Assembly (NCBI GenBank): GCA_036881805.1
Contig: JBAJNK010000010.1
Location: 1 to 9,452 of the forward strand
Reading direction: 5' to 3'
Source of the DNA: JANQLC01 sp036881805
Lineage (GTDB): Bacteria > Bacteroidota > Bacteroidia > Flavobacteriales > JANQLC01
DNA: 9,452 bases
The position numbers and the translations under genes were made by a program. Each line of letters starts with the position of its first letter. Position 1 is the first letter of the stretch. Below the pieces are notes generated by a model. It saw only the letters and a list, made by a program, of their open reading frames with translations. It was not told where the DNA came from and did no database searches. This document shows positions 6,929-9,452 of this stretch, in pieces.

Positions 6929-7814
6929 TTTTCTATACATCAACTGGGACCCCAACCCGGGCATAAATCTATTCGGCCTGTATACCCTCAGATACTACAG
7001 TTTGATGTGGGCCCTTGCCTTTATCGTGGGATTCTATCTGATGAAAAACATATATAAAAACGAAGGCGTATCGGCAACCCATATGGACTCGCTCTTCGTC
7101 TATACGATCATCGGAACTTTTCTCGGAGCCCGATTGGGACACGTGTTCTTTTACGATTGGGCATACTATAAAAACCACTGGCTTGAAATTTTTCTCCCCA
7201 TTGTAGAAAGCCCCAAAGATTCAGTCATTTTTGGACTTATACCCGGTTACAAATTCATCGGATTTCAGGGTTTGGCAAGCCATGGCGCCACATTGGGAAT
7301 CCTCGCTGCACTTTATCTATACAGCCGGAGGGTAATCGAGAAACCCATGCTCTGGGTGGTGGACCGCATTGCGATTCCCGTAGCTATGGGGGGCGCTTTT
7401 GTGCGGGTGGGAAACTTTATCAACTCGGAAATCGTCGGCAACCCATCTGATTTGCCCTGGGCGGTGCGCTTTGAGCAACAGAGCTCGGGTTACGGCCCTA
7501 TCCTACCCCGTCATCCGGCACAGCTTTACGAAGCGGCCGGTTACCTCATCCTGTTTTTCATCATGCGACACCTATACTGGAAAACGGATAAACGCAAACA
7601 ACCGGGTTTCCTATTCGGCTGGTTTTTTATCTCGTTGTGGACTTTGCGATTTGTAATCGAATTCGTAAAGGCACCCCAAGAGATGAGCCGTGCCAATTGG
7701 GTACTCGACACCGGCCAATGGTTGAGCATGCCCTTTATAGCGATCGGCATTTTCTTCGTCTTACGGTCCCACCGGAATCGCAAACCCTCCAAAAGCCAAA
7801 CCCTTCAAAAATAA
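6921..7814 (+). CDS. lgt: Prolipoprotein diacylglyceryl transferase
   Basis: Lgt moves a diacylglyceryl group from phosphatidylglycerol to the lipobox Cys of prolipoproteins, the first step of lipoprotein maturation, in the inner membrane. The 297 residues contain about seven hydrophobic segments. Visible motifs are YSLMW at 26-30, GARLGHVFFYDW at 69-80, LASHGATLG at 118-126 with the conserved His121, the signature RVGNFINSEIVG at 162-173, and RHPAQLYEA at 197-205. The C-terminal RFVIEFVK block is also typical. An upstream ATG at 6891 would add ten residues (MTRFHLKVAP) read within yidD. The ATG at 6921 is preferred because NDFLYINWDPNP fits the family start. It is the last gene of the cluster; no strong intrinsic terminator is visible after it. 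Confidence 0.96.
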   Translation: MNDFLYINWDPNPGINLFGLYTLRYYSLMWALAFIVGFYLMKNIYKNEGVSATHMDSLFVYTIIGTFLGARLGHVFFYDWAYYKNHWLEIFLPIVESPKDSVIFGLIPGYKFIGFQGLASHGATLGILAALYLYSRRVIEKPMLWVVDRIAIPVAMGGAFVRVGNFINSEIVGNPSDLPWAVRFEQQSSGYGPILPRHPAQLYEAAGYLILFFIMRHLYWKTDKRKQPGFLFGWFFISLWTLRFVIEFVKAPQEMSRANWVLDTGQWLSMPFIAIGIFFVLRSHRNRKPSKSQTLQK

Positions 7815-7824
7815 TCGGGGTTGA

Positions 7825-7952
7825 CCACAGGGACAAAAAGACAAGGCTGCACTTCTCAAGCCTGTACAAAAGGGCAAAAGCAAAGGGATAAGACCCATTT
7901 TTAGGTCCGTTGAAATACTGCAATACAAGGCTATACTTTCCAGACTACGCCA
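7825..7952 (-). repeat. Degenerate intergenic repeat, right locus (three units)
   Basis: Read on the minus strand, three units begin about 40-44 bases apart. R1 (7922-7952) has TCTGGAAAGTATAGCCTTGT. R2 (7872-7905) has CCTAAAAATGGG, then TCTTATCCCTTTGCTTTTG. R3 (7825-7858) has AAGTGCAGCCTTGTC, then TTTTTGTCCCTGTGG. R1 pairs with left unit L1 and R2 with left unit L2. R3 matches L1 across both halves if six bases are missing in R3. Most differences are transitions or single gaps. The array lies between convergent lgt and the lipoprotein gene, starting about 90 bases past the lipoprotein stop and in that gene's direction. Confidence 0.6.
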
Positions 7953-8039
7953 CTGAATCCGATCGTACACTGGGTGAGTTTGCCCATTGTAGCGTTTACC
8001 CCACATTCAGCTGTTTGAACCAGCTTAGAGTCGCTCGAG

Positions 8040-8936
8040 TTAGTTGAGCGCTATGAAAACCAGGCTGGGATATTCAGCGTAATGCTTGGTATAATAGTCT
8101 TGTTTATCCTCCAAATCACTATATTTAATAGTGGCTTTTCCCGAGACTGTCGTACTACTGTCTTTTTTTGTTACGAAAAGTTGGAAATCATCTGTTCTGC
8201 TGGTGTCGTATACGGTATCAATAGTCCGGCTTACAAAAGTGTCTTCCTCAAACGCATCAAATGCTTGGCTATAAATCATATCACCACCTCTCTTAATGGT
8301 TAGTGTATATTTGCCTATACAATAATTCTCATATGCAACCTTTAGTTCAAAAAACAACCATCTCTTGGTAAGCCCCTTTATCGAGAAAGTTACCTTTTCT
8401 CCTGCTATTAAGGATTCATGTCCCCTTTTGGGAAAGGGATAAATACCTGTCGGAATTACCTCAAGTAAGATGTTTTTGGGCACATGGGGTTCAATGGTAA
8501 AACAAATGGATTTAGATGTGTAAAAGGTTGAGTAATCATCACCGGTACCCTGTTTTTTATCTTTACCCATATTATATACTATAAATGTAGCGGCTAAATA
8601 GCTACCCGGAATCAGTTCTAAGCCTTCAGAAATCCCTTGGCGATCAACCCGTAACGTTTGGATTGTGAATAATGTGGGTTTTTTCTCCTTATTTTCCCTT
8701 GAGCTATTCATATCATTCGTCGTATTTCGGTATGTAAAAAATAAATATGAATTATCAAAAGGATTGGTGCTGGCTTGATCACCGCCGTTTTGAACCCTAT
8801 GGGTATTTATGGCCTTTAAAACAAAGCGCAGCTTTTGAGTGGGTTGATCTTGTATATCCGGTGTCGTCAGGCCCTCGTCTCGGGCGCAGCCGGTCAATAA
8901 AAGGGTTGCCGCTAAGCAATACAATGCGTTTTTCAT
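8040..8936 (-). CDS. Uncharacterised lipoprotein, probably envelope-anchored
   Basis: The 298-residue protein has a type II signal peptide: Lys2, a hydrophobic core at 4-14, and the lipobox LLTGC with Cys17 as the lipidated residue. Acidic residues follow soon after (CARDEG), which resembles Bacteroidota lipoprotein export signals and may favour surface display. The rest alternates polar and hydrophobic stretches like a beta-sandwich protein. LELIPGSYLAATFIVYN at 106-122 resembles the L-x-PG-x-Y strand common in Ig-like or fimbrillin-type Bacteroidota lipoproteins, but I cannot assign a family. Two sampled 60-base lines are 35-38% GC, against 50% in a sampled line of lgt, hinting at a more recently acquired gene. 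It converges on lgt and has no partner gene in the window. Confidence 0.85.
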   Translation of the reverse strand: MKNALYCLAATLLLTGCARDEGLTTPDIQDQPTQKLRFVLKAINTHRVQNGGDQASTNPFDNSYLFFTYRNTTNDMNSSRENKEKKPTLFTIQTLRVDRQGISEGLELIPGSYLAATFIVYNMGKDKKQGTGDDYSTFYTSKSICFTIEPHVPKNILLEVIPTGIYPFPKRGHESLIAGEKVTFSIKGLTKRWLFFELKVAYENYCIGKYTLTIKRGGDMIYSQAFDAFEEDTFVSRTIDTVYDTSRTDDFQLFVTKKDSSTTVSGKATIKYSDLEDKQDYYTKHYAEYPSLVFIALN

Positions 8937-9058
8937 GGTTTTATGACTTTGGGGTTGTATTTTAAATTTGCATTAATACATTATACATAATGGTGAATTT
9001 ATAGAGTCTCAAAATCCCTACGCCCCTTTAAATTTTTTGCACTATTCGGGAGTTTTGA

Positions 9059-9169
9059 ATGAAATATACAATTAAAAATGGGAAAAATCATCTTCATCGG
9101 TTTGGGGCCTGGAAAAAGGTAACAAATAAAACTTTGAAGATCGATAAGTTAATAGGAGTGGCGAGGTGA
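9059..9169 (+). CDS. Possible 36-residue basic peptide ORF
   Basis: ATG at 9059 and TGA at 9167-9169 enclose 36 codons beginning MKYTIKNGKNHLHRFGAWKK. The product would be strongly basic. There is no Shine-Dalgarno and no TAnnTTTG nearby. It resembles no family I know. It could be a small peptide, the first part of a broken gene, or chance in AT-rich DNA. Confidence 0.15.
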   Translation: MKYTIKNGKNHLHRFGAWKKVTNKTLKIDKLIGVAR

Positions 9170-9207
9170 GGCTGCCGACCGACCGAGATACTGTAGCGGG
9201 TGTATAG

Positions 9208-9321
9208 AACACGGCCAAATGGCTCGATGGTTTTTTCATAGAAGCCGGAACACGCGGTTCCAACAATGTCCAACTAACCAGTCCGTTTAGCGAATTCGCA
9301 GGTCGCGTTATGGGTTTGTAA
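9208..9321 (+). pseudogene. Possible C-terminal gene remnant
   Basis: Between a TAG at 9205 and a TAA at 9319 lie 37 open codons without a usable start. They read like protein: AKWLDGFFIEAGTRG, then SNNVQLTSPFSEFAGRVMGL. The local GC content is higher than in the flanks. It is not in frame with the 9059 ORF. I do not recognise the family; the call rests only on protein-like composition. Confidence 0.2.
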
Positions 9322-9418
9322 AACTAAAATTAACAGATATAAGGTCGTCGGCACTAGAAAGCTTATGAAATCCAAAGAAAGCAATCGTTCCCAATCCGGA
9401 AAATAAGTCGCTCTCAAA

Positions 9419-9452
9419 ATGACCACCACCAAAATATCAGACAAATACAAAG
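9419..9452 (+). CDS. Possible start of a gene leaving the window
   Basis: An ATG at 9419 opens MTTTKISDKYK and runs off the end after 11 codons. The bases before it are A-rich (CTCTCAAA), acceptable for Bacteroidota initiation. Too short to identify; chance is quite possible. Confidence 0.2.
   Translation, partial: MTTTKISDKYK

Larger units (their letters stand above)
8937..9452. other. Right-end region with only short ORFs
   Basis: These 516 bases follow the 5' end of the lipoprotein gene. They contain an inverted repeat CATTAT-AC-ATAATG at 8979-8992, about 43 bases before the lipoprotein ATG, which might be a regulator site. They also hold a 36-codon plus ORF (9059-9169), an orphan open stretch (9208-9321), a 13-codon ORF from ATG 9365, and a possible gene start at 9419. 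No RNA gene or mobile element was recognised. Confidence 0.5.

Noticed and set aside
8032..8050. CGCTC/GAGCG stem at the end of the lipoprotein gene
   Set aside because: Only five pairs, overlapping the stop codon, with no T-run after it on the minus strand, so not a credible terminator.

Overview
The window looks like a chromosomal stretch from a member of the Bacteroidota, most likely a Flavobacteriia-like lineage. This is an inference from three things: a mevalonate-pathway gene pair (usual in Flavobacteriia, unusual in Bacteroidia), the order folE-cysS-yidD-lgt with tight spacing, and TAnnTTTG elements of the Bacteroidota -7 type placed just upstream of two start codons. No rRNA, tRNA, transposase, phage gene or CRISPR array was found.

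Layout. Positions 1-271 are non-coding and hold one copy of a degenerate repeat. metK (272-1528, minus) encodes S-adenosylmethionine synthetase. A 425-base gap follows, with a possible 50-residue minus-strand ORF. Then come mvaD (1954-2979) and a GHMP kinase, probably mevalonate kinase (3023-3958), both on plus. A 563-base gap holds a short stretch resembling yidD, an imperfect hairpin, two palindromes and a likely folE promoter. The plus-strand cluster folE (4522-5169), cysS (5191-6672), yidD (about 6677-6928) and lgt (6921-7814) looks like one transcription unit. A 225-base gap with a second, larger copy of the degenerate repeat separates lgt from a convergent, AT-richer lipoprotein gene (8040-8936, minus). 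The last 516 bases hold only short ORFs, an orphan open stretch and perhaps the start of a gene leaving the window.

How the genes relate. MvaD and the kinase serve isoprenoid precursor synthesis. FolE makes the pterin precursor for folate and related compounds, and MetK supplies S-adenosylmethionine. CysS charges tRNA-Cys. YidD and Lgt act at the inner membrane, on membrane-protein insertion and lipoprotein maturation. The terminal lipoprotein has the kind of lipobox cysteine that Lgt modifies.

The main non-textbook signal is the two-locus degenerate repeat, found 3' of metK and 3' of the lipoprotein gene in the same orientation relative to each. Many of the differences between aligned copies are transitions. 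I do not see a clearly new multi-gene system here; most of the coding content is core housekeeping.
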